Assembly: GCF_900129215.1 (NCBI RefSeq)
Contig: NZ_FQUQ01000001.1
Coordinates: 1,488,001 to 1,552,000 of the forward strand
Direction of reading: 5' to 3'
From: Pedobacter caeni
Lineage (GTDB): Bacteria > Bacteroidota > Bacteroidia > Sphingobacteriales > Sphingobacteriaceae
Length of the DNA stretch: 64,000 bases
Notes under the pieces: generated by a model
Database searches by the model: none
Told to the model about the DNA's origin: nothing
Seen by the model: only the letters and a program-made list of their open reading frames with translations
In this document: positions 36,892-46,352 of the stretch, piece after piece
Numbering within the stretch: the first letter of the stretch is position 1
Layout: each line of letters opens with the position of its first letter
Position numbers and translations under genes: made by a program

Positions 36892-37857
36892 TTGAAAAGT
36901 AAAAAATCTATTATCGGGGACGCAGTCAACACGTTACAGCTGGAAGCACAGTCTATTTTAGGCTTAATTGAGCATATAAATGATGATTTTATCCGCATTA
37001 TCGACCATATTCTGCTATGTAAGGGCCGTGTTATTGTTACAGGAATAGGTAAAAGCGCCATTATCGCGCAGAAAATTGTTGCAACTTTCAATTCTACAGG
37101 CACTCCGTCGATTTTTATGCATGCTGCAGACGCCGTTCACGGTGACCTCGGAATGATCCAGAAAGACGACATTGTCATCTGTATTTCCAAAAGTGGAAAC
37201 ACCCCTGAAATCAAAGTCCTGGCTCCCCTGCTGAAACAATCAGGAAACCTGATGATCGGCATGGTAGGTCAGCTGAATTCGGAGCTTGCCCAACAGGCTG
37301 ACCTCATCCTGAATACCACCGTGGCAAAGGAAGCCTGTCCGCATAACCTCGCCCCAACCACCAGCACTACGGCGCAACTGGCCATGGGTGATGCCCTTGC
37401 CATTTGTCTGCTGAATGCAAGAAATTTCAATGAAGAAGATTTTGGCAGGTACCATCCCGGAGGTGCATTGGGTAAAAGACTGTACCTGAAAGCCGGAGAC
37501 ATCGCCCTTAAAAACCAAAAACCAAGCATCGCTCCCTCCGCTTCTGTAAAAGATGTCATAATTGAAATTAGTCAAAACCGTTTAGGTGCAGTCGTTGTTG
37601 TTGAGGCAGATATGATTTTAGGAATTATTACTGACGGAGATATCAGGAGAATGTTAGAAAAACATACTAATTTAGCCGACATCAGAGCGAGCGACCTGAT
37701 GAACCCTCATCCTAAAACCATTGAGAAAGAACTTCTGGCAATTAATGCACTGGAGCTGATTAAAGAAAATAACATTACCCAGTTATTGGTTACCGATGCT
37801 GGAGCTTATTTTGGGATGATACATTTACACGACCTTCTTCAGGAAGGTATAATTTAA
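36892..37857 (+). CDS. kdsD: Arabinose-5-phosphate isomerase (KpsF/GutQ type)
   Basis: 321 residues, with TTG as start codon: an in-frame TAA lies three codons upstream (36883-36885) and no ATG precedes the conserved part. SIS domain (about 35-170; TGIGKSAIIAQK, SKSGNTPE) followed by two CBS domains (about 205-321). Converts ribulose 5-phosphate to arabinose 5-phosphate, the substrate of KdsA encoded nearby. Followed after 14 bases by manC. Confidence 0.93.
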   Translation: MKSKKSIIGDAVNTLQLEAQSILGLIEHINDDFIRIIDHILLCKGRVIVTGIGKSAIIAQKIVATFNSTGTPSIFMHAADAVHGDLGMIQKDDIVICISKSGNTPEIKVLAPLLKQSGNLMIGMVGQLNSELAQQADLILNTTVAKEACPHNLAPTTSTTAQLAMGDALAICLLNARNFNEEDFGRYHPGGALGKRLYLKAGDIALKNQKPSIAPSASVKDVIIEISQNRLGAVVVVEADMILGIITDGDIRRMLEKHTNLADIRASDLMNPHPKTIEKELLAINALELIKENNITQLLVTDAGAYFGMIHLHDLLQEGII

Positions 37858-37871
37858 GACTATAGTTTAGC

Positions 37872-38963
37872 ATGAATAAAAATAATTACGCATTAATAAT
37901 GGCTGGTGGCGTTGGCAGTCGATTTTGGCCGGTTAGCAGAACAGAATATCCCAAACAGTTCATTGATTTTTTTGGCATTGGAAGAACCCTTATCCAGAGT
38001 ACTTATGAGCGTTTTCTAAAGATCTGTCCGCCAGAGAATATTTTTGTAGTGACGAATGAGATTTATAAAGATATTGTCAAAGAGCAGCTCCCTGAGTTAG
38101 CAGAAAACCAGATTCTTGCTGAACCGATCATGCGCAATACCGCACCCTGTGTTTCTTATGGTTCCATGAAAATCCTGAACCTCAACCCGGATGCGACAAT
38201 TGTAGTAGCCCCATCAGATCATACCATCACCAATCAGGATGCTTTCATTGCAGCGATAGAACAATCTTTAAAAGCTGCAGCTGAGAACGACTGTCTGATT
38301 ACACTAGGCATTAAACCAAGCAGACCTGATACCGGATATGGCTATATCCAGTATGTAGAAAATACCCTGAAGACAGACGATCATATCCATAAGGTTAAAA
38401 TCTTTACAGAAAAGCCCAACCTGGAGCTTGCCAAATCTTTTATTCAGAGTGGTGATTTCTTGTGGAATGCAGGGATCTTTATCTGGTCGGCAAAGTCGAT
38501 CACCGAAGCTTTCGCCAAGCACCTTCCGGAGATGCATGAGATCTTCTTACAGGGAAACCCGGTATACAACACCAGCAATGAAACTGAGTTCATTGGCGTG
38601 GCTTATCAGCAATGCACCAATATCTCTATAGATTTCGGAATCATGGAAAAAGCGGACAATGTATATGTACTGCCTGCCGATTTCGGATGGTCAGACCTGG
38701 GCACCTGGGCTTCAATTTATGATATTGCAGAACACGATTATGTAGGTAACGCGGTGATCCCGGCAGAGAAAGTGATGATGTTTGATTCCTCAAACTGCAT
38801 GGTAAACGTCCCTAAAGACAAGCTGGTGATCCTTCAGGGACTCCATGACTACATTGTGGTAGAATCTAACAACACCCTGATGATCTGCCCCAGAACCGAA
38901 GAACAAAACATTAAACAGATTGTGGCCGATGTAAAATCTAAATTCGGCACAAAATACATATAA
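37872..38963 (+). CDS. manC: Mannose-1-phosphate guanylyltransferase
   Basis: 363 residues, guanylyltransferase domain only, without the isomerase domain found in longer ManC proteins. Pyrophosphorylase loop GGVGSRFWPVSRTEYPKQF, FTEKPNLELA, LWNAGIFIW and the FGWSDLGTW block are present. Makes GDP-mannose for glycan synthesis. Second gene of the kdsD unit, ended by a hairpin terminator. Confidence 0.95.
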   Translation: MNKNNYALIMAGGVGSRFWPVSRTEYPKQFIDFFGIGRTLIQSTYERFLKICPPENIFVVTNEIYKDIVKEQLPELAENQILAEPIMRNTAPCVSYGSMKILNLNPDATIVVAPSDHTITNQDAFIAAIEQSLKAAAENDCLITLGIKPSRPDTGYGYIQYVENTLKTDDHIHKVKIFTEKPNLELAKSFIQSGDFLWNAGIFIWSAKSITEAFAKHLPEMHEIFLQGNPVYNTSNETEFIGVAYQQCTNISIDFGIMEKADNVYVLPADFGWSDLGTWASIYDIAEHDYVGNAVIPAEKVMMFDSSNCMVNVPKDKLVILQGLHDYIVVESNNTLMICPRTEEQNIKQIVADVKSKFGTKYI

Positions 38964-38986
38964 CCAAGAGTTTACCTTTTCATAAG

Positions 38987-39024
38987 TACATCCGGATTTT
39001 AGCATTTGCCAGAATCCGGATGTA
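38987..39024 (+). terminator. Intrinsic terminator after manC
   Basis: Perfect 12-base stem TACATCCGGATT / AATCCGGATGTA (38987-38998, 39013-39024) followed by TTGTTTTT. Confidence 0.85.
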
Positions 39025-39063
39025 TTGTTTTTAACATTCGTTGCCCCCAAATTTATCTTTACA

Positions 39064-40335
39064 ATGAGTAAGTATTTATACGGAATTGACTTTGGTACCA
39101 CCAATTCCGCCCTATCCATCTATGATGATGAAAAAAAAGAAATCATCTCTACGATTACCGTTCCCTCCATTTTATATTTCCAGAATGAGCTGAGTGCTGC
39201 AGAACCTGTCAGCTATTTTGTGGGTGAAGATGCCATTGCTGCCTACCTGAAAGATGGCATGAAAGGCAGGTTTATGAAATCTATCAAAAGAATTCTGCCA
39301 AGAAGCAGCTTTATAGAAACCCGCGTATACAATAAAAAATACAATGCTTCGGACCTGGTTACTTTAATTCTAAAGGACTTAAAACAGAAGGCAGACCTCA
39401 TTATCGGAGAAGATTGCGGAAAAGCCATCATTGGCAGGCCTGTTTTCTTTGATGACGACAATACTTCAAAAGATGCCCTTGCACAGAAACGTTTAAGTAA
39501 AGCTGCAGAAAATGCGGGATTTACCAATATCCGCTTCCAGTTCGAACCGATAGGCGCAGCTTTTGCCTATGAAAAGACCATTACCAAAAAGGAAAAAGTA
39601 CTCGTTGCCGATTTAGGCGGTGGTACGACAGATTTCACCTACCTCATCCTCGACCCTGCTAAAGTAGGCAGCAAAGACCGCAGGAATGACATCCTGGCCA
39701 CCGGAGGTATTTATATTGGAGGAGACAGCTTTGATTCTTCTTTTATGTGGGACCGCGGAACGCCCCATTTCGGGAAAGACACCCTTTATGAAGCTGCTCC
39801 GGGTAAAATGTTAACCGTTCCCAATTCCTATTTCAGTAACATCTGCTCCTGGGAACAGATGAACTTTTTTAATGGATTAAGGGTAAGAAATGACCTTCAG
39901 AACTATTACCATTATTCAAAACAGCATCCGAAACTGAAAAACCTAATCACCCTGACCGACAATAACCTGGGGTATTCTCTTTTCCAGTCCATTGAAAAGA
40001 CAAAAGTGCAGTTGTCGAAAACCGAAGCATCACCCTTTGTGTATAAAAAGATGGAAATAGAAATTGATGAGCAGGTTTCCATTGAGCAGTACAATACCAT
40101 TATTCAGAAAGACCTGAGAAAGATCAACATATACCTCGATGAGTTTATCCTTAAACACCAGATCAAACCAGATGAAATCGACAGTTTATTCCTTACCGGA
40201 GGAACTTCCCTGGTAGCCGCAGTTAAAAACCTGTTTAACAACAAGTTTCCTGGAGTACCGGTAAATTCAGGAGATAATTTTATCAGTGTTGCCAAAGGAT
40301 TGGCGTATAGCGGATATCTATTCGAAGAAGCTTAA
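39064..40335 (+). CDS. Hsp70-family ATPase without substrate-binding domain (YegD-like)
   Basis: 423 residues from the ATG at 39064, chosen because the phosphate-1 motif YGIDFGTTNSAL follows at once. Contains phosphate-2 VLVADLGGGTTDFT and the adenosine motif FLTGGTSLVAAV, so the actin-like ATPase fold is complete. The usual C-terminal peptide-binding domain is missing, as in E. coli YegD. Function is unclear: a chaperone-like role is inferred. Single gene. Confidence 0.87.
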   Translation: MSKYLYGIDFGTTNSALSIYDDEKKEIISTITVPSILYFQNELSAAEPVSYFVGEDAIAAYLKDGMKGRFMKSIKRILPRSSFIETRVYNKKYNASDLVTLILKDLKQKADLIIGEDCGKAIIGRPVFFDDDNTSKDALAQKRLSKAAENAGFTNIRFQFEPIGAAFAYEKTITKKEKVLVADLGGGTTDFTYLILDPAKVGSKDRRNDILATGGIYIGGDSFDSSFMWDRGTPHFGKDTLYEAAPGKMLTVPNSYFSNICSWEQMNFFNGLRVRNDLQNYYHYSKQHPKLKNLITLTDNNLGYSLFQSIEKTKVQLSKTEASPFVYKKMEIEIDEQVSIEQYNTIIQKDLRKINIYLDEFILKHQIKPDEIDSLFLTGGTSLVAAVKNLFNNKFPGVPVNSGDNFISVAKGLAYSGYLFEEA

Positions 40336-40341
40336 AATTTT

Positions 40342-40368
40342 TTGGGGAGCTTCTTCAGGGCTCCCCAA
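40342..40368. terminator. Hairpin between convergent hsp70-like and rlmB genes
   Basis: TTGGGGAGC / GCTCCCCAA, perfect 9-base stem with a 9-base loop. Flanks are A/T rich but no clean T run. Confidence 0.6.
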
Positions 40369-40411
40369 TATATCAGGTAATAAATATCAGCTTACAATTA
40401 ACAGGTTCAGC

Positions 40412-41179
40412 TTACAACTGACGTTGTCTGATCGCTTCGTATAGAATTACTCCGGCAGAAACCGAAACATTCAATGAGCTGATTTCTCCGATCATCGGAA
40501 TTTTGGCCAGATGGTTTGCCATTCTCATGATCTCATTAGAAATCCCTTCATCCTCCGCTCCCATTACAATTGCAGTAGGCACGGTATAATCAGGTGCATA
40601 AATCAAATCGTTTGTTTTCTCGGTACAGGCTACAATCTGTAAACCACAATCCTGTAAAAACAGGGCGGTTTTATGAAGATTCGGGTGCCTGCAAACCGGA
40701 ATGGTAAATAAGGCTCCGGCAGAAGTTTTGATCGCATCTGCATTGATCTGAGCCGAGTTTTTTGTAGGTACCACAATCGCATGAACCCCTGCACAGGCAG
40801 CAGTTCTGGCAATTGCCCCCATGTTACGCACATCGGTGATGCCGTCCAGGATCAGAATTAAAGGAGTTTCCCCTTTTTCATAAACCGCAGGAATGATGTC
40901 TTCAATTTTCTGGAAAGTTATAGAAGAGATCACCGCAATTACACCCTGGTGATTTTTCTGTGTCATCCGGTTTAGTTTCTCTACCGGCACATTGTGAATC
41001 GGCGCGTCCACATCCTTCAGAAGGGCTTTCAACTCCAGCATCAACTCTCCTGACAAGCCGCGCTGAACATAAATACTTTCAATATCTTTAGCCGCTTTAA
41101 TTGCTTCTATTACAGCACGTATACCAAATACGAATTCATTATTTTCTTTCGCTCTCGGGGCTCTCCTGGAATTTTCCAT
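40412..41179 (-). CDS. rlmB: 23S rRNA (guanosine-2'-O)-methyltransferase, TrmH/RlmB family
   Basis: 255 residues. An N-terminal L30e-like substrate domain (about 15-90) and a SPOUT methyltransferase domain (about 100-255) with ILDGITDVRNMGAIARTA, MGAEDEGIS and LNVSVSAGVILYEA. RlmB methylates G2251 of 23S rRNA; a tRNA target cannot be excluded within the family. Divergent from dnaB, with its own -7 element. Confidence 0.92.
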   Translation of the reverse strand: MENSRRAPRAKENNEFVFGIRAVIEAIKAAKDIESIYVQRGLSGELMLELKALLKDVDAPIHNVPVEKLNRMTQKNHQGVIAVISSITFQKIEDIIPAVYEKGETPLILILDGITDVRNMGAIARTAACAGVHAIVVPTKNSAQINADAIKTSAGALFTIPVCRHPNLHKTALFLQDCGLQIVACTEKTNDLIYAPDYTVPTAIVMGAEDEGISNEIMRMANHLAKIPMIGEISSLNVSVSAGVILYEAIRQRQL

Positions 41180-41198
41180 CTTTCTTAAAATTGAAGCG

Positions 41199-41206
41199 CA
41201 AAAATA
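41199..41206 (-). promoter_or_regulatory. -7 promoter element of rlmB
   Basis: Reads TATTTTTG on the minus strand, perfect TAnnTTTG, 19 bases before the ATG. Confidence 0.5.
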
Positions 41207-41376
41207 GCTGAAATATTGCGATTAAAGGAATCCTATTTTTTCATAGCGCTAAGTCCGTCTTATCCACATAGTTCTGTTGGAAAATAAGTTCGATTTGGCA
41301 GGGCGATGGTAGAATTCCGGTATTTGTTCTTTTTAAATGTTCATAAAAGAATTAAGCAAAGGACCTAATTTTTCCA

Positions 41377-41384
41377 TATTTTTG
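41377..41384 (+). promoter_or_regulatory. -7 promoter element of dnaB
   Basis: TATTTTTG, perfect TAnnTTTG, ending 5 bases before the ATG at 41390. It overlaps a possible upstream GTG codon at 41384 and so rules that start out. Confidence 0.55.
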
Positions 41385-41389
41385 TGCCT

Positions 41390-42958
41390 ATGAGTAACGA
41401 TAACGGAAATCAGGGACAAGACAAAGCAAACTTCACTGCCAGAAAGAACAGGTTGAGCAATTCCATGAACACCATGGGAAAGATACCACCGCAGGCATTA
41501 GACCTTGAAGAGGCTGTCCTTGGGGCTTTGATGTTAGAAAAAGATGCCCTTTCTACAGTAATTGACATCTTAAAACCAGAAGTTTTTTATGCAGAAGCGC
41601 ATAAGAAGATTTTTGAAGCCATTGCCTTATTGTTCCAGAAATCAAAACCCGTAGATATCTTAACGGTAACTTCAGAACTCAGAAACCTTGGGCAACTGGA
41701 AATGGTGGGTGGTGCTTATTATATCACCAACCTGACCAATAGAGTTGCTTCGGCAGCAAACATAGAATACCATGCCCGGATCATCTCCCAGAAATACATC
41801 CAGCGCGAACTCATCAGGATCTCTTCTGAAATTATTCAGAATGCCTACGAGGACACCACCGATATTTTCGACTTGTTAGACCATGCAGAGAAAAACCTGT
41901 TTGACATTGCTCAGAACAACCTCCGCAGGGATACGCAGAAAATGGACGAGATTGTAAAACAATCCCTGGCCACTTTAGAGGAACTTCGTGGAAAGAGCGA
42001 TGGATTAACCGGTGTACCTTCCGGATTTACTGACCTCGACCGGATTACCGGTGGATGGCAGCCTTCAGATCTGGTGATCATCGCTGCACGTCCGGCGATG
42101 GGAAAGACCGCATTCGTACTAACCTGTGCCAGAAATGCCGCCGTAGATTTTAAACGTGCAGTAGTGGTATTCTCCCTGGAGATGTCCTCGGTACAGTTGG
42201 TGAATCGTTTGATTTCCGGAGAAACGGAGATTGAACAGGAAAAGATCAGAAAAGGAAATCTGGCTGAATGGGAATGGCAACAGCTCCACAGTAAAATAGG
42301 TACCTTAACCGAAGCGCCATTATTAATTGATGATACCCCGGCACTAAATATCTTTGAGTTCAGGGCAAAATGCAGAAGGTTAAAATCACAATACGACTTA
42401 CAACTGATCATCATCGATTACTTGCAGCTGATGCATGGTAAAGGTGAAGGTGGTGGTGGTAACAGGGAGCAGGAAATTGGTAGTATCTCCAGAGCTTTGA
42501 AATCTGTTGCCAAAGAGTTAAACGTTCCCGTACTGGCACTCTCTCAGCTGAGTCGTGCGGTAGAGAGCAGACCCGGACAAAATGGTAAACGCCCGATGCT
42601 ATCGGATTTACGTGAATCTGGTTCCATTGAGCAGGATGCGGATATGGTGCTCTTCCTGTACAGACCGGAATATTACGGGATTACGGAAGATGAGCAGGGA
42701 CGTTCACAGGCAGGTATCGGTGAGGTAATTATCGCAAAACACCGTAACGGTGAAACCGGAATTGTACCATTACGCTTTATTGGTAAATACGTTAAGTTTG
42801 CGGATCTGGAGGAAAACTTCTCTGCACCTACGTCCTTCTCTATGGAAAGCCCGAGTGCAGGCATGCAGCCTTCTCAGGATTTTGACAGACCAGCAGGAAA
42901 TGTCATCATCAAGCCTTCCAGAATGGACGACATGAACGATGATGACGCACCGTTCTAA
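41390..42958 (+). CDS. dnaB: Replicative DNA helicase
   Basis: 522 residues from the ATG at 41390. N-terminal DnaB domain begins IPPQALDLEEAVLGALM. The RecA-like helicase domain has Walker A AARPAMGKTAF, Walker B LIIIDYLQLM, ALSQLSRAVESR and LRESGSIEQDADMV. The C-terminal tail is acidic (DDMNDDDAPF). Unwinds DNA at the replication fork as a hexamer. No intein. It converges with chrA, 8 bases apart. Confidence 0.96.
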   Translation: MSNDNGNQGQDKANFTARKNRLSNSMNTMGKIPPQALDLEEAVLGALMLEKDALSTVIDILKPEVFYAEAHKKIFEAIALLFQKSKPVDILTVTSELRNLGQLEMVGGAYYITNLTNRVASAANIEYHARIISQKYIQRELIRISSEIIQNAYEDTTDIFDLLDHAEKNLFDIAQNNLRRDTQKMDEIVKQSLATLEELRGKSDGLTGVPSGFTDLDRITGGWQPSDLVIIAARPAMGKTAFVLTCARNAAVDFKRAVVVFSLEMSSVQLVNRLISGETEIEQEKIRKGNLAEWEWQQLHSKIGTLTEAPLLIDDTPALNIFEFRAKCRRLKSQYDLQLIIIDYLQLMHGKGEGGGGNREQEIGSISRALKSVAKELNVPVLALSQLSRAVESRPGQNGKRPMLSDLRESGSIEQDADMVLFLYRPEYYGITEDEQGRSQAGIGEVIIAKHRNGETGIVPLRFIGKYVKFADLEENFSAPTSFSMESPSAGMQPSQDFDRPAGNVIIKPSRMDDMNDDDAPF

Positions 42959-42966
42959 TCAGAAGA

Positions 42967-44166
42967 TCAAATGAAATAACCTAATAAGATTCCCGCCAGA
43001 ACAATTAATGGCGGGCTTATTCTGGTAAAATGAAGCACCAGAAAGGTTCCCGTCATCACGCCTATCCCCATCAGGTTTAAGCCCATTGGTTTCACCAAGA
43101 GGATAAATGCGGCAATGATAAAGCCCACGCTCACGGCATTAATACCAGTCATAGAATATTTGATGCGGGAGATCTTTTTAAGGTCCTCCCAAAAGGGAAC
43201 AATGAACAGGACCAGGATGAGTCCCGGCAGATTGATGCCCATTACGGCGACCAGACCACCCAAAATCTGCCCCGTTAAGCCATAACCAAAAGTTTTCATA
43301 CTCAGGGCCCCCACATAACTTGTAAAAGAGAAAGTTGGTCCGGGTAAGGCCTGCTGAAGTGCAAATCCTGAGAGGAAGCTCGGGCCGTTCAGGTAATGTT
43401 TCATTTCTACGAACTCGGTAAACATTAAAGGCACGAGTACTTGTCCGCCGCCAAAAATAAGGATCCCGTTTCTGTAAAAATTTTCAAACAACCTGATGGG
43501 TAAACTAAAAGGCGAAGTCCGGTTGATGATGGCCCCCAGCAAAGAAAACAACAACAATACACTGATAAAATAACTCAGTTTTTTAGGGTTGATGTTGGAG
43601 AATAGTTTTACCCGCAGGTCGCTTTCCTCCTTTGGGGTACCAATGGCCGAAGAGATCATCCCTCCTATTAAAATAGCAATGGGAAATACATAAGCATTTC
43701 TCAGCACTAATGTCACAATGACCGCAGCAACGGCCAGAAAAATGGTCAACTGGGACACCAGCACCCTTTTGGCGAGGTTAAAAGCACCAAAAGCCACAAT
43801 CCCAAGGGCGATGGGCTGCATGTATTCCAGGATAGTACTGAATTTTTGCTTCTGGTCCCATTTCGCAAAACTGATGGCTGCAAAGGTCATCACTGCCGCA
43901 GAGGGGATGATCCAGATCAGAAAGGTAATAATGGAAAGTTTTAACCCGCCTACCTTATAGGCAATGCCCACCAGTGTTTGTGTGGAGGCCGGCCCGGGCA
44001 GGACCTGCGCAAGGGCATTGAGTTCCAGCAATTCCTCTTCAGAAATGTACCTGACATTTTTCACAAAGTACTTTAACAGTAAGGCGAGATGTGCCTGTGC
44101 ACCGCCAAAGGCAGTAAACGTAAATAAAAACACATCCCTGATAAACAGCAGTTGTCTTTTGCTCAA
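42967..44166 (-). CDS. chrA: Chromate transporter, ChrA family (two-domain)
   Basis: 399 residues with two homologous halves of about six helices each. The signature is repeated: AFGGAQAHLALL and LPGPASTQTLVG in the first half, FGGGQVLVPLM and LPGPTFSFTSYVG in the second. Family members export chromate, but many chromosomal copies have unproven substrates. It lies 11 bases after a TPR gene and is probably co-transcribed with it. Confidence 0.87.
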   Translation of the reverse strand: MSKRQLLFIRDVFLFTFTAFGGAQAHLALLLKYFVKNVRYISEEELLELNALAQVLPGPASTQTLVGIAYKVGGLKLSIITFLIWIIPSAAVMTFAAISFAKWDQKQKFSTILEYMQPIALGIVAFGAFNLAKRVLVSQLTIFLAVAAVIVTLVLRNAYVFPIAILIGGMISSAIGTPKEESDLRVKLFSNINPKKLSYFISVLLLFSLLGAIINRTSPFSLPIRLFENFYRNGILIFGGGQVLVPLMFTEFVEMKHYLNGPSFLSGFALQQALPGPTFSFTSYVGALSMKTFGYGLTGQILGGLVAVMGINLPGLILVLFIVPFWEDLKKISRIKYSMTGINAVSVGFIIAAFILLVKPMGLNLMGIGVMTGTFLVLHFTRISPPLIVLAGILLGYFI

Positions 44167-44177
44167 TTGAATAAAGG

Positions 44178-44513
44178 TTAATCGTCCTCGTAATCTAAAC
44201 CTGCTGCAGAATTATAAGCCCCCTGTAATTCAGAAAAGGCATGCATGTCTCTTTTGTTTCTGGCCACGGCCATCCCCTTCTGATACACTGGAAGCGCAGT
44301 TTCCTTTTGTCCCTGTTTTTCATATAATTTGCCCAAATGGTAATATGTCCCAACATAATCCGGATGGTCATTGGTGAGTTTCAGGTAATATTCAAATGCC
44401 TTTTCTGTGTCATTTGAATTGTTGTATTCGGTCGCTAAAGCGTATAGAACGAATGGATCATTAGGATCATTGGATAAAAACTCCAATAACTTTGCTAATC
44501 GGGTACTTTGCAT
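44178..44513 (-). CDS. Small tetratricopeptide-repeat protein
   Basis: 111 residues made of about two and a half TPR units (DPFVLYALATEYNNSNDTEKA, split, and VGTYYHLGKLYEKQGQKETA). No signal peptide, so a cytosolic protein-interaction module. First gene of a unit with chrA, divergent from etfB across only 45 bases. Confidence 0.82.
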   Translation of the reverse strand: MQSTRLAKLLEFLSNDPNDPFVLYALATEYNNSNDTEKAFEYYLKLTNDHPDYVGTYYHLGKLYEKQGQKETALPVYQKGMAVARNKRDMHAFSELQGAYNSAAGLDYEDD

Positions 44514-44535
44514 TTTAATTCCCTGCTTTTTTAAT

Positions 44536-44543
44536 TAGATTTG
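44536..44543 (+). promoter_or_regulatory. -7 promoter element of etfBA
   Basis: TAGATTTG, perfect TAnnTTTG, 15 bases before the ATG. It overlaps a TTG codon at 44541 and excludes it as a start. Confidence 0.5.
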
Positions 44544-44558
44544 CAAAAAGACAATTTT

Positions 44559-45296
44559 ATGAAAATATTAGTTTGTATCAGTAATGTGCCCGACACAACG
44601 ACAAAAATAACTTTTACTAACGATAATACACAATTCAATACATCAGGAGTCTCATTTATTGTGAATCCATATGATGAAATTGCCTTATCAAGAGCAATTG
44701 AGCTGTGTGCCGGTGGTAAAGGAACCGTTACCGTTATCAATGTTGGAGAAAGCGTCACAGAACCAACCATAAGAAAAGCACTGGCTATCGGAGCCGATGA
44801 TGCGGTCAGAATCAACGCTGACCCGAGAGATGCTTATTTCACTGCTTATCAGATCGCTGAATACGCGAAAACCACTGATTATGACATGATCCTTTGCGGT
44901 CGTGAATCTATTGATTACAATGGATCACAGGTGGCGGCAATGGTTGGCGAATTTTTAGACATCCCTTCTATTTCTATCATTAAGAAATTAGATTATGATG
45001 GAACTACTGCAACCATCGAACGCGAGATCGAAGGTGGTAAAGAAGTGGTTTCTGTAAGCGGCAAATTCATTGCAAGTTGTGCTGAAGGAACAGCAGTTGC
45101 CACCATCCCTAATATGAGAGGCATCATGTCTGCAAGATCTAAACCTCTTCAGGTTGTAGAAGCTAAAGAAATCGCACAAATATCAAAAGTACAACAGTTT
45201 GACACTCCTCCTCCGCGTGGTGCCGTTAAATTGGTTCCTGCAGAAGAAACAGAAAAATTAATCGGCCTTCTACATACAGAAGCTAAGGTTATCTAA
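44559..45296 (+). CDS. etfB: Electron transfer flavoprotein subunit beta
   Basis: 245 residues from the ATG at 44559. Begins MKILVCISNVPDTT, with the typical NPYDEIALSRAIEL and CGRESIDYNGSQV blocks. Forms a dimer with EtfA, carries AMP, and moves electrons from acyl-CoA dehydrogenases to the quinone pool. Followed by etfA after 44 bases. Confidence 0.95.
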   Translation: MKILVCISNVPDTTTKITFTNDNTQFNTSGVSFIVNPYDEIALSRAIELCAGGKGTVTVINVGESVTEPTIRKALAIGADDAVRINADPRDAYFTAYQIAEYAKTTDYDMILCGRESIDYNGSQVAAMVGEFLDIPSISIIKKLDYDGTTATIEREIEGGKEVVSVSGKFIASCAEGTAVATIPNMRGIMSARSKPLQVVEAKEIAQISKVQQFDTPPPRGAVKLVPAEETEKLIGLLHTEAKVI

Positions 45297-45340
45297 GCTT
45301 TCTATTTCACAGTTTAAAAAATTTATTTAATAAAGATCTT

Positions 45341-46312
45341 ATGTCAGTTTTAGTATATGTAGAACAAGTCGATGGTAAGTTTAAGAAATCTGTTTTCGAA
45401 GCAGTATCTTATGCTAAAGCCATTGCAGATATACAAGGAAGTAGTTTAACCGCGATATCTATTGGTAATGTTGGAGAAGCTGAACTTAAGGAGCTTGGTA
45501 AATACGGCGCTTCTAAAGTTTTAAATGTTGCTAACGACCAGTTGAAAAACTTCGTTAACCAGGCTTATGCCTCAGTAATCGCTGAAGCAGCAAAGAAAGA
45601 AAATGCAGCAGTAGTGGTATTGTCTAACTCTTTCTCCGGAAAAGGTTTGGCTCCACGTATTGCCGTGAAACTGGAAGCAGGATTAGTGGATGGTGCAGTA
45701 GAATTGCCAAAATTAGACGGAGGTCAGTTTTTAGTGAAGAAAACAGCTTTCTCAGGTAAAGCTTTTGCCATTACAGAATTGACTTCAGCTGTTAAAGTGA
45801 TTGCCTTAAACCCAAATGCATTTGGCGTAAAAGAAGCTGCTGTTGAGGCAACAGTTGAGGCTTACAGCCCGGAAATCAAATCAACAGACTTCAGTGCTAT
45901 TGTTAAAGAAATTGTAAGGGCAACCAACAAAGTTTCTTTACCGGATGCAGAATTGGTAGTTTCAGCAGGAAGGGGTTTAAAAGCTCCGGAAAACTGGGGA
46001 ATGATCGAAGAGCTGGCTAATTTATTAGGTGCAGCTACTGCTTGTTCTAAACCGGTATCTGATGCAGACTGGAGACCACATTCTGAGCACGTTGGACAAA
46101 CAGGAATTGCGATCAGTCCAAACCTGTACATTGCGATCGGCATTTCCGGAGCAATCCAGCATTTGGCGGGAGTAAGTTCTTCTAAAGTAATTGTAGTGAT
46201 CAATATTGATCCTGAAGCACCTTTCTTTAAGGTTGCTGACTACGGAATCGTGGGTGATGCCTTTGTGGTAGTCCCTAAATTAATTGAAGCTTTAAAAGCA
46301 CATAAAGGTTAA
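45341..46312 (+). CDS. etfA: Electron transfer flavoprotein subunit alpha
   Basis: 323 residues. An N-terminal ETF domain, then the FAD domain (about 195-320) with VSAGRGLKAPENW, the GQTGIAISPNLYIAIGISGAIQH block (split) and VVINIDPEAPFFKVADYGIVGD. Partner of EtfB in fatty and amino acid oxidation. Followed by a GC hairpin and the bifunctional nuclease gene. Confidence 0.95.
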   Translation: MSVLVYVEQVDGKFKKSVFEAVSYAKAIADIQGSSLTAISIGNVGEAELKELGKYGASKVLNVANDQLKNFVNQAYASVIAEAAKKENAAVVVLSNSFSGKGLAPRIAVKLEAGLVDGAVELPKLDGGQFLVKKTAFSGKAFAITELTSAVKVIALNPNAFGVKEAAVEATVEAYSPEIKSTDFSAIVKEIVRATNKVSLPDAELVVSAGRGLKAPENWGMIEELANLLGAATACSKPVSDADWRPHSEHVGQTGIAISPNLYIAIGISGAIQHLAGVSSSKVIVVINIDPEAPFFKVADYGIVGDAFVVVPKLIEALKAHKG

Positions 46313-46316
46313 TTGA

Positions 46317-46352
46317 ATACCCGGCTGAAGCGCTTGTTTTGGCCGGGTATTA
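46317..46352 (+). terminator. GC hairpin between etfA and the nuclease gene
   Basis: Perfect 10-base stem AATACCCGGC / GCCGGGTATT. It ends 6 bases before the next ATG, so it could terminate, or occlude the ribosome site of the following gene. Confidence 0.6.

Noticed and set aside
41384..41389. GTG start six bases upstream of the dnaB ATG
   Set aside because: The GTG overlaps the last base of the -7 promoter element at 41377-41384, so it would hardly be transcribed. The ATG at 41390 is used instead.
44541..44558. TTG start for etfB
   Set aside because: It lies inside the -7 element at 44536-44543, and EtfB proteins begin at MKILVCIS, the ATG at 44559.
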